The translations under genes and the position numbers were made by a program. The notes under the pieces were generated by a model, which was not told where the DNA came from, did not search any database, and saw only the letters and a list, made by a program, of their open reading frames with translations. This document shows, piece by piece, positions 18,049 through 24,518 of a DNA stretch of 30,060 nucleotides (its first letter is position 1; each line of letters begins with the position of its first letter). Origin of the DNA: Bacteroidales bacterium UBA1192 (GTDB taxonomy: Bacteria; Bacteroidota; Bacteroidia; Bacteroidales; Bacteroidaceae); contig DBYG01000046.1 in NCBI GenBank assembly GCA_002310175.1, forward strand, positions 1-30,060, given 5' to 3'.

Positions 18049-19014
18049 TCAATCCATTCCTTCAATGGTCTTGATATGACCTTCGGCATCATACTCCAAC
18101 TCACATACCTTAAGGCTGCGGAGCCAGGATTTACCGCCTGACGGAACACTGTCATGATGGAAAAGATACCATTTCCCCTTATATTCTATAATAGAATGGT
18201 GGGTGGTCCAGCCAACTACGGGAGTCAGGATTACACCCTGATAGGTAAAGGGGCCGAAACGGTTGTCACCAGTGGCATAGCACAGCATGTGGGTGTCACC
18301 GGTTGAGTAAGAGAAATAGTATTTTCCGTTGTATTTGTGAACCCACTGAGCTTCAAAGAAACGATGGGGATCATCGGCTGTGAGAGGTTTTCCTTCCTTA
18401 TCGACTACGACTACAGGTCTGGGCTCTTCGGCGAATTGTAGCATATCCTTACTCAGACGTACCACACGGCTGGGAAGTGCCGGTTCCTTCCCTGAAGGGA
18501 GATAAGGTTCCTCGAGGGCTTTGTTGTCCTTATAACGCTGGAGTTGTCCGCCCCAGAGACCACCGAAATACATGTAATACTCGCCGTCATCATCCTTGAA
18601 TACGCACATGTCGATGCTGTAGCTTCCACGAATCGGATCCGGCTGAGGAATGAACGGACCTTCGGGGCGGTCTGCAATTGCGACACCATGGTGGAACACG
18701 TCATTCTTGTCCTTCATGGGGAAATACATGTAATACTTGCCGTCTTTCTCTGCCACGTCACAATCCCAGAGCTGGCGTCCTGCCCATGGAATATCCTCCA
18801 ATCCGAGAACCTTTCCATGATCCACCACCTCACCGTTCATAATATCGTCGGTGGAGAGAACGTGGTAATCCTTCATAACATACTGGTCACCGTTGTCGTT
18901 CTCGACATTCTCGCATTCCCAGTCATGTGAAGGATAGATGTAAACCCTGCCGTTGAAGACATGCACTGAGGGGTCAGCCATGTAATCAGCAGGGAAAAGA
19001 TAACGTTTCTTCAT
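18049..19014 (-). CDS. GH43-type five-bladed beta-propeller glycoside hydrolase, cytoplasmic
   Basis: 321-residue single-domain protein with the GH43 pattern: catalytic base Asp14 in YMADPSVHVFNGRVYIYPS, pKa-modulating Asp135 in SYSIDMCVFKDDDGEYYMYF, and general acid Glu221 in FEAQWVHKYNGKYYFSYS. The repeated blade motifs (DGKYYMYF, DGEYYMYF, NGKYYFSY, KGKWYLFH) and the TTHHS segment near residue 272 also fit the family. GH43 members are retained as inverting beta-xylosidases, alpha-L-arabinofuranosidases and related enzymes; the exact specificity here is unclear. There is no signal peptide, and an in-frame TAA lies nine bases before the ATG, so the start cannot be extended. It should therefore act on imported oligosaccharides in the cytoplasm. 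It is the first gene of the operon, with a promoter element upstream. It is the only recognisable carbohydrate-active enzyme in the window. Confidence 0.88.
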   Translation of the reverse strand: MKKRYLFPADYMADPSVHVFNGRVYIYPSHDWECENVENDNGDQYVMKDYHVLSTDDIMNGEVVDHGKVLGLEDIPWAGRQLWDCDVAEKDGKYYMYFPMKDKNDVFHHGVAIADRPEGPFIPQPDPIRGSYSIDMCVFKDDDGEYYMYFGGLWGGQLQRYKDNKALEEPYLPSGKEPALPSRVVRLSKDMLQFAEEPRPVVVVDKEGKPLTADDPHRFFEAQWVHKYNGKYYFSYSTGDTHMLCYATGDNRFGPFTYQGVILTPVVGWTTHHSIIEYKGKWYLFHHDSVPSGGKSWLRSLKVCELEYDAEGHIKTIEGMD

Positions 19015-19072
19015 AAGGCCTTAAGGTTAATATTTTTTTGTAATTACGTCCTTTAAAACACTCAAAAGCGGT

Positions 19073-19080
19073 CAAAGTTA
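19073..19080 (-). promoter_or_regulatory. Candidate promoter -7 element of the FAS1/SusCD operon
   Basis: TAACTTTG on the minus strand matches the Bacteroidota -7 consensus TAnnTTTG. Its proximal end lies 59 bases before the GH43 ATG, implying a leader of about 50 bases. No good TTTG is seen at the -33 position, which may mean an activator is needed. Confidence 0.5.
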
Positions 19081-19229
19081 ACTATTATTTTGTTTGCACG
19101 CACTAATTATTAATAAAAATTTGATGTTCGGATGCTATTTTTTTTCGCGGCAAACAGTTGAGGGGAAAAAGGGGAATTCAGAAAACATCAACAATTCAAT
19201 CAATCAAAGCCCATTGCCGGGACAAATGA

Positions 19230-19260
19230 AAAAATTTAGGGGCTGCAAATGCAACCCCTA
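19230..19260 (-). terminator. Intrinsic terminator-like hairpin
   Basis: TAGGGG-C-TGCA-AA-TGCA-A-CCCCTA (19237-19260) is a near-perfect inverted repeat with one C/A mismatch. On the minus strand the stem is followed by AAATTTTTTC, a usable T-run. It would end transcripts coming from the 19350 promoter element or read-through from the tRNA. Confidence 0.6.
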
Positions 19261-19342
19261 ACTTGCTCTTCCTGCATCTTCCCAGACACTTGAAGAATCA
19301 TTCACGAAAGTCAATTACTAACCAAATATGTGCATGAAAACT
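19230..19342 (-). ncRNA. Candidate small RNA between promoter-like element and terminator
   Basis: On the minus strand a TATCTTTG element (19350-19357) is followed, about 90 bases later, by a terminator-like hairpin (19237-19260) and a T-run. A transcript starting near 19342 would be about 110 nt. The only short frame inside is ATG-CAC-ATA-TTT-GGT-TAG, a five-residue peptide. No known RNA family is recognised. It might be a stand-alone small RNA or a short untranslated remnant. This is an inference from two sites only. Confidence 0.3.
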
Positions 19343-19349
19343 TACACCG

Positions 19350-19357
19350 CAAAGATA
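19350..19357 (-). promoter_or_regulatory. Candidate -7 promoter element for a small RNA
   Basis: TATCTTTG, an exact match to TAnnTTTG on the minus strand, downstream of the tRNA terminator. No -33 TTTG is seen at the usual spacing. No protein gene starts nearby; the next feature downstream is the hairpin at 19237-19260. Confidence 0.4.
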
Positions 19358-19540
19358 CACCTGTTACGAGATGTGACCATATCGGGGTGTCCCATAGAAA
19401 TTAACTTTTGAGCCATTCCTTCTGGGAAATAGAACAAATTCATTAAATAATGTTTCAAAACGATTAGATTTTGAACCCAAAATCATGCTTACAACTATAC
19501 GTAGGCCATTTTTGGTTTTTTATGATGAAATGAAAGCGGG

Positions 19541-19575
19541 AACAAAAGAAAAGAGGCCTTTTATAGACCTCTTTT
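19541..19575 (-). terminator. Rho-independent terminator of tRNA-Gln
   Basis: AAAAGAGG at 19549-19556 and CCTCTTTT at 19568-19575 form an 8-bp stem, extended by a G-T wobble, around a short loop. On the minus strand the stem runs into TTTTCTTTTGTT, a T-rich tail. It lies 6 bases after the tRNA 3' end. Confidence 0.8.
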
Positions 19576-19581
19576 GCCAGG

Positions 19582-19652
19582 CTGTCGTACCCGGATTCGA
19601 ACCAGGACAAACAGAACCAAAACCTGTTGTGCTACCATTACACCATACGACA
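19582..19652 (-). tRNA. tRNA-Gln (anticodon UUG)
   Basis: 71-base cloverleaf on the minus strand. The acceptor arms TGTCGTA and TACGACA pair fully. The D arm is GTGT-AATGGTA-GCAC. The anticodon stem ACAGG/TCTGT encloses the loop TTTTGGT, with anticodon TTG read as UUG (Gln). The T arm is CCTGG-TTCGAAT-CCGGG, and the discriminator is G. The following bases are CCT, so the 3' CCA is not encoded and must be added by the nucleotidyltransferase. It has its own promoter element at 19688 and a terminator just after. Confidence 0.95.
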
Positions 19653-19687
19653 AAACCTCATACCGGACACTCTCCGGATTACGGATG

Positions 19688-19695
19688 CAAAGATA
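19688..19695 (-). promoter_or_regulatory. Candidate -7 promoter element of tRNA-Gln
   Basis: TATCTTTG on the minus strand, 35 bases before the mature tRNA 5' end and 12 bases after the tyrS stop. A small CCGGA/TCCGG hairpin (19663-19677) lies in the precursor leader. It lets the tRNA be transcribed apart from tyrS. Confidence 0.55.
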
Positions 19696-19707
19696 GTGCA
19701 AAAATCC

Positions 19708-21006
19708 TTATTCTGCTATAAGCAGGTAATAGTTCTTTTTGCCTCTCTGCAGAAGTATGTAACGTCCGTCTATCAAATCGGATTCCGTAAAAATGCGGGA
19801 GTGATCGTATGTCTTTTCCTTATTTATGGAAACTCCGCCTCCCTGCATCATTTTTCTGGCCTCACTTTTGGAGAAGAATACAGGACAAACTTCCGTAAGG
19901 AAGTCCGAAGCCTTAATCTGCTCACTCAGACGTTTCCTGTCAAAACGATACTGAGGGACACCCTCAAAAACGGTCAAGAGAGTGGATTCATCTATTGACC
20001 TGAGCTGATCTGAAGAACTGCTGTTGCCGAAAAGGATCTCTGACGCGGAGGCAGCCGCCTCATAATCCTCCTCGCTATGGACCATGCAGGTCACGTCCTT
20101 GGCGAGTCTTTTCTGCAAAAGGCGCAGGTGAGGCTCAGCCTCATGGCGGGAGATCAGATCTTCGCATTCTTCCCTGGTTATGTTTGTGAATATCTTTATG
20201 TAACGACGGGCATCTTCATCAGTAACATTCAACCAGAACTGATAGAACTTATATGGCGATGTGTAATCCGAGTTCAGCCATACGTTACCACCTTCAGTCT
20301 TTCCGAATTTTGTTCCGTCCGACTTGGTGATAAGGGGGCATGTTAGAGCAAAACACTCGGTTCCGTTAATACGCCGGATAAGCTCTGCACCGGTAGTGAT
20401 ATTACCCCACTGGTCTGCTCCGCCCATCTGAAGCTTACAATTCTTATGTTCATTCAGATAAAGGAAATCATAGCCCTGCAGCAACTGATAGGTGAACTCT
20501 GTGAAAGAGAGCCCGTCCCTTGCCTCTCCATTAAGACGTTTCTTGACTGAATCCTTGGCCATCATATAGTTAACGGTAATATGCTTGCCTATATCCCGTG
20601 AAAATTCCAGGAACGTAAGATTCTTCAACCAGTCATAATTATTTACAAGCTCTGCCTTATTCGGAGCGTCACTGTCAAAGTCAAGGAATTTGGCAAGCTG
20701 CTTTTTGATGCACTCAACATTATGGCGCAGTGTATCCTCATTCAGAAGGTTACGTTCCTGTGACTTTCCGCTTGGGTCACCTATCATGCCTGTAGCGCCG
20801 CCTATGAGTGCCATAGGCTTGTGACCGCATCTCTGGAAATGACGCAGAATCATGATACTGCATAAATGTCCGATGTGAAGTGAGTCAGCAGTGGGGTCAA
20901 ATCCCACATATGCAGTGACCTGTTCCTTTTTGAGGAGTTCGTCAGTACCCGGCATCATCTGGTGTACCATACCCCTCCATGTAAGTTCTTCTACAAAATC
21001 TGTCAT
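19708..21006 (-). CDS. tyrS: Tyrosyl-tRNA synthetase
   Basis: Charges tRNA-Tyr with tyrosine in the cytoplasm (class I synthetase). The 432-residue product from this start shows the HIGH motif at residues 44-47 (ADSLHIGHLCS), the tyrosine-pocket region LLQGYDFLYLN followed by QMGGADQWGNI, and the KMSKS-equivalent KFGKT at about 233-237 (TKSDGTKFGKTEGG). An S4-like RNA-binding domain forms the C-terminus (ARKMMQGGGVSINKEKT). A longer frame starts at 21063, but its extra 19 residues overlap the -7 element TACCTTTG and the tatD stop, so MTDFVEEL at 21006 is chosen; about 430 residues also fits the family. It lies 53 bases downstream of tatD and has its own promoter. Confidence 0.97.
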   Translation of the reverse strand: MTDFVEELTWRGMVHQMMPGTDELLKKEQVTAYVGFDPTADSLHIGHLCSIMILRHFQRCGHKPMALIGGATGMIGDPSGKSQERNLLNEDTLRHNVECIKKQLAKFLDFDSDAPNKAELVNNYDWLKNLTFLEFSRDIGKHITVNYMMAKDSVKKRLNGEARDGLSFTEFTYQLLQGYDFLYLNEHKNCKLQMGGADQWGNITTGAELIRRINGTECFALTCPLITKSDGTKFGKTEGGNVWLNSDYTSPYKFYQFWLNVTDEDARRYIKIFTNITREECEDLISRHEAEPHLRLLQKRLAKDVTCMVHSEEDYEAAASASEILFGNSSSSDQLRSIDESTLLTVFEGVPQYRFDRKRLSEQIKASDFLTEVCPVFFSKSEARKMMQGGGVSINKEKTYDHSRIFTESDLIDGRYILLQRGKKNYYLLIAE

Positions 21007-21026
21007 CGTTTTTTTTGTTTGGTTCG

Positions 21027-21058
21027 CAAAGGTACAATTCTTAGGCGAACAGTGCAAA
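21027..21058 (-). promoter_or_regulatory. tyrS promoter (-33 TTTG / -7 TACCTTTG)
   Basis: On the minus strand TTTG (21055-21058) and TACCTTTG (21027-21034) are separated by exactly 20 bases, the best full match to the Bacteroidota primary-sigma promoter in the window. The -33 element sits directly after the tatD stop region. The predicted start of transcription is about 10-15 bases upstream of the tyrS ATG. Confidence 0.75.
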
Positions 21059-21059
21059 T

Positions 21060-21683
21060 TCATGCGAAAAAGTCTGAATTATTGGATCGGATGAGGGCCT
21101 CCGTCTCACAATACTCCATACCGAGGGACATTGAAATCTTTCCTATAACCACCCCTATTCCACACTTGCCATCAGTTTCAGCCATGATATTTTTCTCAGG
21201 AACAGCACGTATGGTATCCTCACGAGCAGTAAGACCGAAAGAGAGACAGAAGCCGCATCCCAAAAGTTGCCCAGCCTGTTCAGGGCCTCCTCTAAATCCA
21301 TGTATAAGCCACTTCTGGGAAGGTTTCAGCATCTTCTTAAACCTTATGACCCTATCAAATTCACGGACTATATGCAGAATCATGGGGATGGAGTGTGACT
21401 CGCTCAACTCAAACTGGCGGATGAAAGCCCTTTCCTGCTTTTCAACAGAGGTTCCCCTGAGAGCATCAAACCCACATTCTCCAACAGCAATCACATCAGA
21501 TCTTGAGAGTAAAGAATCAATAATCCTGAATGATTCCTCGTCACTGCCTGTCACTTCCCAAGGATGTAGTCCGGCACTGAAATAGTGGCCGTGAACTTGA
21601 GGTAAAGGCCCGCACCCGATGTTTACTAATGCCGAGCCCGGCACCATGGGAAGCACATGGGTATGTATGTCACTTATCTCCAT
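21060..21683 (-). CDS. TatD-family metal-dependent hydrolase (short form)
   Basis: 207-residue amidohydrolase-superfamily protein, cytoplasmic. The family's metal ligands are all present: His7 and His9 in DIHTHVL, Glu69 in AVGECGFDA, His104 in MILHIVREFD, His128 in LIHGFRGG and Asp171 in AETDGK. TatD proteins are 3'-5' DNA/RNA exonucleases or related phosphoesterases; the true substrate of this short type is not established. It is about 50 residues shorter than E. coli TatD (about 260). It follows yidD after 5 bases, so the two are likely cotranscribed; the tyrS promoter starts at its 3' end. Confidence 0.9.
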   Translation of the reverse strand: MEISDIHTHVLPMVPGSALVNIGCGPLPQVHGHYFSAGLHPWEVTGSDEESFRIIDSLLSRSDVIAVGECGFDALRGTSVEKQERAFIRQFELSESHSIPMILHIVREFDRVIRFKKMLKPSQKWLIHGFRGGPEQAGQLLGCGFCLSFGLTAREDTIRAVPEKNIMAETDGKCGIGVVIGKISMSLGMEYCETEALIRSNNSDFFA

Positions 21684-21688
21684 AAATC

Positions 21689-21967
21689 TTATGGCACAGG
21701 GTCATAACCGGAACCTCCTCCCGGACGACATCTTAATATCCTTTTTATGGCAAGCCATGTTCCCTTGAAAGGTCCATGTTTCCTTAGTGCTTCAATCGCA
21801 TATTCGGAGCATGAAGGCACAAATCGGCACGACGGAGGTGTCAGGGGAGATATAAACCTGCGGTAAAAACGGATGGGAAGTATTAGCAGCCAACTTGTCG
21901 CATATGAGATTTTTCTTGACAAATCAGCAAAAGACAGTGCTCTCTTTCCTTCACTCATATCCATCAT
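21689..21967 (-). CDS. yidD: Membrane protein insertion efficiency factor YidD
   Basis: 92-residue protein with the complete YidD core: IRFYRRFISPLTPPSCRFVP, then SCSEYAIEALRKHGPFKG, then the closing IKRILRCRPGGGSGYDPVP. Cysteines at 47, 53 and in RCRP are the conserved ones. It aids YidC-dependent insertion at the inner membrane through an amphipathic N-terminal helix. Its ATG overlaps the rnpA stop by 4 bases (ATGA), a translational coupling that is widespread for rnpA-yidD. Confidence 0.96.
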   Translation of the reverse strand: MMDMSEGKRALSFADLSRKISYATSWLLILPIRFYRRFISPLTPPSCRFVPSCSEYAIEALRKHGPFKGTWLAIKRILRCRPGGGSGYDPVP

Positions 21968-22383
21968 TCACCAACTGGTATGCTATCATTTTGGGACGAC
22001 AGGATAAGGAGAAGACGATCGAATGCGGATTTGAGTCTGGGAACAAGTCTTTTTGTCTCCCATACGGTGTCATCAGTAAAAAGAATTCCTATCAGAAGCC
22101 TTTTTCCGCTATTTTTTACATATTCCTTAAGGTCCCCGCATCCTATCCTGTAGAACTCCTTTAACTGTCTCTTTACACGGTTACGGTCAACGGCATGACG
22201 GAGTTTACGTTTGGGCACACTCAACAGGAGCTGCACCTTTCCCGGTTCTCCGGACGAAATCTCCAGCCATACAAGACGTATAGGAAAACATCCGACAGAA
22301 CGGTCGCCCTCCCTGAAGAGACGGTCTGTAAGCTTATTGCTGCAGAGCCGTTCGGATTTGACAAAGCTGTGAACCCTGTTCAT
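21964..22383 (-). CDS. rnpA: Ribonuclease P protein component
   Basis: 139-residue basic protein subunit of RNase P, which with the M1 RNA trims 5' leaders of pre-tRNAs. It opens with the FVKSERL block. The RNR motif is at residues 67-72 (KLRHAVDRNRVKRQLKEFYR), the conserved RNA-binding helix. There is a Bacteroidota-type FPIRLVWLE strand. The ATG lies only 6 bases after the T-run of a strong hairpin (22390-22432), so its supply of transcript is puzzling. I found no TAnnTTTG element in the hemD 3' end that could drive it. Confidence 0.95.
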   Translation of the reverse strand: MNRVHSFVKSERLCSNKLTDRLFREGDRSVGCFPIRLVWLEISSGEPGKVQLLLSVPKRKLRHAVDRNRVKRQLKEFYRIGCGDLKEYVKNSGKRLLIGILFTDDTVWETKRLVPRLKSAFDRLLLILSSQNDSIPVGE

Positions 22384-22389
22384 CTTTAA

Positions 22390-22432
22390 GAAAAAAGCGG
22401 GTCCCGACAGCTGACTGACAGCAGGGACCCGC
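22390..22432 (-). terminator. Strong terminator-like hairpin between hemD and rnpA
   Basis: GCGGGTCCC (22397-22405) and GGGACCCGC (22424-22432) are a perfect 9-bp GC-rich inverted repeat with an 18-base loop that can form a further small GCTG/CAGC stem. On the minus strand it is followed by TTTTTT and then CTTAAAG and the rnpA ATG. By form it is a full intrinsic terminator of the hemD operon, or an attenuator controlling rnpA. Confidence 0.8.
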
Positions 22433-22448
22433 AGATATTATCCAAGAC

Positions 22449-23195
22449 TTACTTTTTTATTTCAGACAGATATTTGTCAATTGCAGCGGACATGGATGTG
22501 ATACCGGGGACGGGAGCTTCTATGTCCAGCCTGAGCCCAGCTTTACGGATTGCATCTGCGGTAGTCTGTCCGAAACAGCCTATAATCTTGTCCCCCTGGA
22601 CAAAATCAGGAGCATTACTCTTCAAGGACTCAATTCCAGCCGGACTGAAGAACACAAGCATGTCATATGACTTGAGTTCATCCGCATCCACTTCATTGCT
22701 TACAGTCCTGTACATGACCGCCTCCGTATGACTGATGCCGTTTGCATCCAGAAGGGATTTCAACTCATCAGTATGTACATTTGACATAGGAACAAGATAT
22801 TTCTCCGTCTTATGTTTCAGAATCGGAGCAAGCAGGCTGTCAACCTTACCGGTGGTACCGAAAAAAACCTTGCGTTTCCTGTACTGAACATACTTCTGTA
22901 TATAAAGAGACACTGTTTCTGTGATACAGAAGTATTTCATATCATCCGGAACAGTTACTCTCAATTCTGCACAAAGGCTGAAGAAATGGTCCACGGCATG
23001 TCTTGAGGTGAACACCACAGCCGTATGGTCAAGAATAGAGACCCTCTGTTGCCTGAATTCCTTGGCTGAAAGACTTTCAACACGAATGAATGGCTTGAAA
23101 ACAAATTCGATGCCATATTTCTCGGCCAAATCAAAATATGGGGATTTGCCATTTGCAGGCTGTGGCTGGGAGATTAGAATTCTCTTAATTTCCAA
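22449..23195 (-). CDS. hemD: Uroporphyrinogen-III synthase
   Basis: 248 residues. The HemD fold closes and inverts ring D of hydroxymethylbilane in tetrapyrrole synthesis. The two-lobed family pattern is visible: AVVFTSRHAVDHFFSLCAEL in the first lobe, YDMLVFFSPAGIESLKSNAP in the second, with IIGCFGQTTADAIRKAGLRL and PGITSMSAAIDKYL near the end. HemD is weakly conserved, and these blocks carry the assignment. It begins 11 bases after the DUF4271 gene, so they share a transcript. Many Bacteroidota keep this pair next to rnpA. Confidence 0.92.
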   Translation of the reverse strand: MEIKRILISQPQPANGKSPYFDLAEKYGIEFVFKPFIRVESLSAKEFRQQRVSILDHTAVVFTSRHAVDHFFSLCAELRVTVPDDMKYFCITETVSLYIQKYVQYRKRKVFFGTTGKVDSLLAPILKHKTEKYLVPMSNVHTDELKSLLDANGISHTEAVMYRTVSNEVDADELKSYDMLVFFSPAGIESLKSNAPDFVQGDKIIGCFGQTTADAIRKAGLRLDIEAPVPGITSMSAAIDKYLSEIKK

Positions 23196-23206
23196 GGTCT
23201 GATATT

Positions 23207-23899
23207 TTAAATATTACACATTACCCGCATCAGTACCGGTATGGCCAATGCCAAAGGACTGAATTCGAGCGCACAAAGGTAGAAAAAAAATCCCATAACG
23301 CTAATCATATTTTTAAATAAGACGCTCTTAAGTCTATAAAAGATACCCGTTTCCACAAAAACAGGCACCAGACAGGCTAATATCAAGCTGTAGGGACGGG
23401 GAAGACCAAAAAAAGTGATAATCAGGGTGACAGCCAGAAACAGGACTCCTGAAACGGTAAACAGCATATTGAAGAAACCGTTCCATCGGGAAGGCTTCAC
23501 AGTTATTGCCTGCCTATTGAAAAGGTATCCGTTCACACTTGAGTAAAGGAGGAGTTTAAGCATATAGAAAAGAGCTGCAAATCCGGTCCCTACTCCGAAA
23601 ATAATCAGTCCACGACCATTCTCCAAAGTAAAGGTCCCCTCAATCGAGCATAACAACAGGCCGAATGAAGAACATGAAGCCAAAAAGACAAATATTCCAC
23701 TAATAAAAGAGACGGAAGGATAGGAAATTTCCTTATCTGAACTTCTGCCACGGAACATAGAAGCCACTGACTCCATGTAAGATTGTCTATCCGGTCCTAT
23801 TGTCACGACAAAGACAAGCACGGCCACTATGACGGCAAGCAGGAAAAAATCCATCCCATATATCTCTTCCAAAAAAGGGAAATGTGAAAAAAACGCCAT
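23207..23899 (-). CDS. DUF4271-type integral membrane protein
   Basis: 230 residues with about six hydrophobic helices (FFLLAVIVAVLVFVVTIG; SFISGIFVFLASCSSFGLLL; IIFGVGTGFAALFYMLKLLL; NMLFTVSGVLFLAVTLIITF; SLILACLVPVFVETGIFYRL; FKNMISVMGFFFYLCALEFS). The pattern and position directly before hemD fit the Bacteroidota DUF4271 family of unknown function; it is often found in this place. No signal or catalytic motif is visible. It starts 28 bases after the LOG gene. Confidence 0.85.
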   Translation of the reverse strand: MAFFSHFPFLEEIYGMDFFLLAVIVAVLVFVVTIGPDRQSYMESVASMFRGRSSDKEISYPSVSFISGIFVFLASCSSFGLLLCSIEGTFTLENGRGLIIFGVGTGFAALFYMLKLLLYSSVNGYLFNRQAITVKPSRWNGFFNMLFTVSGVLFLAVTLIITFFGLPRPYSLILACLVPVFVETGIFYRLKSVLFKNMISVMGFFFYLCALEFSPLALAIPVLMRVMCNI

Positions 23900-23927
23900 T
23901 AGATCCGGAAATATATGTACAACAGTA

Positions 23928-24506
23928 TCAGTTGTATTTATTTATAGAACTCTCCCATTCCCGGGCATTTGATATAATATCCATGACCTGCTCCGGAGTT
24001 TCAGCCACATTCCAGACGGCAAGGAAAGCTGAATTCATGAATTTACGTTCCACCGCCTGGTCAAGCATCCGGAGCAGAGGGTCATAATAACCGTCTGTAT
24101 TCAGGATAACAACCGGCTTAGTGAATAGATCCAGCGCCTTCCAAGTGATAATCTCAAGCAGTTCCTCAAGTGTCCCGGTCCCTCCGGGAAGGGCCACGAC
24201 AGCATCTGCCATACTTGCCATAAGACTCTTTCGTTCATGCATATCCTTGGTTTTGATTATCTCCGAAAGGCCCTTATGCATCCACCCGTTTTCTACCATG
24301 AATTCAGGAATAATGCCTATCACATGACCTCCGCTGTCAAGAGAGCCATCCTCAACTGCAGCCATCAGACCGGACACTCCTCCGCCGGTTACTACGGTAC
24401 GTCCTGATTGTGCCATAAGAGTCCCTAAACGATATGCAGCATCAGAGAAAACCTTTTCCACATTAGGGCTTGACGCCCCATATACCACCACAGTCTTACG
24501 TTCCAT
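23928..24506 (-). CDS. LOG-family protein (TIGR00730 type nucleotide phosphoribohydrolase)
   Basis: 192 residues. Rossmann-like fold with the family signature PGGTGTLEE (107-115) and the catalytic MHERK stretch (Arg92). GGGVSGLMAA and FMVENG also fit. Plant LOG enzymes release cytokinin bases from riboside monophosphates; bacterial homologues cleave purine nucleoside 5'-monophosphates to base and ribose 5-phosphate, though the physiological substrate in Bacteroidota is unsettled. It lies 12 bases after sahH, so cotranscription is likely and a purine-salvage or adenosine-linked role is possible. Confidence 0.92.
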   Translation of the reverse strand: MERKTVVVYGASSPNVEKVFSDAAYRLGTLMAQSGRTVVTGGGVSGLMAAVEDGSLDSGGHVIGIIPEFMVENGWMHKGLSEIIKTKDMHERKSLMASMADAVVALPGGTGTLEELLEIITWKALDLFTKPVVILNTDGYYDPLLRMLDQAVERKFMNSAFLAVWNVAETPEQVMDIISNAREWESSINKYN

Positions 24507-24518
24507 AACGATTTTCCG

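Larger units (their letters stand above)
19015..19581. other. 567-base intergenic region without a supported protein gene
   Basis: The gap between the operon and tRNA-Gln contains the operon promoter, a candidate small-RNA unit (19230-19357) and the tRNA terminator. Between 19342 and 19486 two overlapping minus-strand frames of 33 and 40 residues exist (19342-19443 and 19364-19486), but neither has supporting features. The rest is AT-rich, and I see nothing more in it. Confidence 0.6.

Noticed and set aside
18041..18053. Short palindrome TGAAATGATTTCA at the stop of the GH43 gene
   Set aside because: A 6-bp AT-rich arm without a T-run is too weak for a terminator and is likely chance in AT-rich sequence.
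19379..19400. GGGTGTCCC-type segment resembling ends of some insertion sequences
   Set aside because: I see no matching inverted copy, target duplication or transposase nearby.
19364..19486. Minus-strand 40-residue frame starting at 19486
   Set aside because: It has no recognisable family, no clear upstream element, and overlaps a 33-residue frame in another phase and the 19350 promoter element region. It could be decayed sequence; not enough to call a gene.
20962..21585. 207-residue plus-strand frame antisense to the TatD gene and tyrS promoter
   Set aside because: It covers the complement of TatD with all metal ligands in place on the other strand and has no domain of its own.
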